A DNA stretch of 6,456 bases from contig JAGLNZ010000093.1 in assembly GCA_023139225.1 (NCBI GenBank), forward strand, positions 1 through 6,456, written 5' to 3'. The DNA comes from Desulfobacula sp. Its GTDB lineage: Bacteria > Desulfobacterota > Desulfobacteria > Desulfobacterales > Desulfobacteraceae. The position numbers and the translations under genes are program-made. Shown here one piece after another: positions 5,996 to 6,456 of the stretch; positions within the stretch are counted from its first letter, which is position 1, and the number at the start of each line of letters is the position of its first letter. The notes below the pieces were generated by a model that saw only the letters and a list, made by a program, of their open reading frames with translations, ran no database searches and was not told the origin of the DNA.

Positions 5996-6456
5996 ATGTC
6001 AAATATCAGTCTGGAAAATAAAAAAGTTCTGATTGTTGATGACGAGCCGGATGTTCTTGATTCTTTGGAAGAATTGCTCGATATGTGTACACTCGTCAGG
6101 GCACAAAGTTTTGAGGAAGCAAATAATTTTCTTGAAACCCAGGATTTTGATATAGCGATCCTTGATATCATGGGTGTTGACGGTTATCAACTGCTGGAAA
6201 CCGCTAACAAGAAAAATGTCATAACAGTGATGCTTACAGCACATGCACTCAGCCCGGATAATATTAAAAAATCCTATCTCGGCGGTGCCTGTTCATATAT
6301 ACCGAAAGAAGAAATGATCAATATTGAAACATTTCTTATTGATGTACTAACGGCTAAAAAGGAAGGAAAAAATCCTTGGACAAGTTGGTACAAAAGGCTT
6401 GCATCATTTTGTGATGAAAAATTCGGCCCTGACTGGGACAAGGATGAAAAAGAATT
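5996..6456 (+). CDS. Response regulator receiver-domain protein (3' end outside window)
   Basis: From ATG at 5996, with GGAAG at 5986-5990 as ribosome binding site, 153 codons are open to the right edge with no stop. Residues 10-120 form a receiver domain: acidic pocket D15, D16 in VLIVDDEPD, phosphoacceptor D57 in AILDIMG, switch threonine T81 in VMLTAHA and lysine K104 in YIPKEE. The beta3-alpha3 loop is unusual: D57 is followed by IMGVDG, two residues shorter than the standard xxMPxMDG pattern and without the proline. After the receiver comes a basic and aromatic tail (PWTSWYKRLASF, then KFGPDWDKDEKE, 127-153) that matches no output domain I can name. No DNA-binding domain is visible, and the tail looks close to its natural end. 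It lies 143 nt after the kinase and is probably its phosphorylation target. Confidence 0.92.
   Translation, partial: MSNISLENKKVLIVDDEPDVLDSLEELLDMCTLVRAQSFEEANNFLETQDFDIAILDIMGVDGYQLLETANKKNVITVMLTAHALSPDNIKKSYLGGACSYIPKEEMINIETFLIDVLTAKKEGKNPWTSWYKRLASFCDEKFGPDWDKDEKE

Overview
The window looks like chromosomal core sequence from an AT-leaning deltaproteobacterium, probably of the Desulfobacterales (sulfate-reducer) type. The gene order ffh-rpsP-khpA-rimM-trmD is an old conserved cluster. The PAS-rich soluble histidine kinase and the short response regulator resemble families common in that group. This placement comes from gene order and protein style, not from a database search.

Left half, minus strand (about 2567 down to 1): five tightly packed genes read leftward. 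They are ffh (signal recognition particle GTPase), rpsP (ribosomal protein S16), a KH-domain RNA-binding protein of the KhpA type, rimM (30S maturation factor) and the first 56 codons of trmD (tRNA m1G37 methyltransferase), which runs off the left edge. Junctions are short or overlapping: the ffh stop lies inside the rpsP ribosome binding site, KH to rimM is 3 nt, and rimM/trmD share one base (TGATG). This is one translation and ribosome-biogenesis operon, and a candidate promoter with TTGACA lies upstream of ffh.

Middle (2568-2694): a 127-bp divergent spacer holding the ffh promoter candidate and a 13-nt direct repeat in the ffh leader. Right half, plus strand: rlmN (radical-SAM methyltransferase of 23S rRNA A2503 and, in E. 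coli, tRNA A37). Thirty-five nucleotides after it comes a 693-residue cytoplasmic histidine kinase with three PAS-like sensor regions and an unusual insertion in its phosphoacceptor domain. A 143-bp spacer follows, with a hairpin at the kinase stop and a good sigma-70-like promoter. It leads to a response regulator that is open at the right edge, with a shortened beta3-alpha3 loop and an aromatic C-terminal tail.

The left operon and rlmN are ordinary housekeeping genes. The part most worth a second look is the kinase/regulator pair: both partners carry non-canonical features in the regions where kinases and receivers meet, which suggests a specialised phosphorelay with unknown input and output. 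There are no RNA genes, mobile elements or CRISPR arrays that I can see, and no gene-free stretch above 300 bases.
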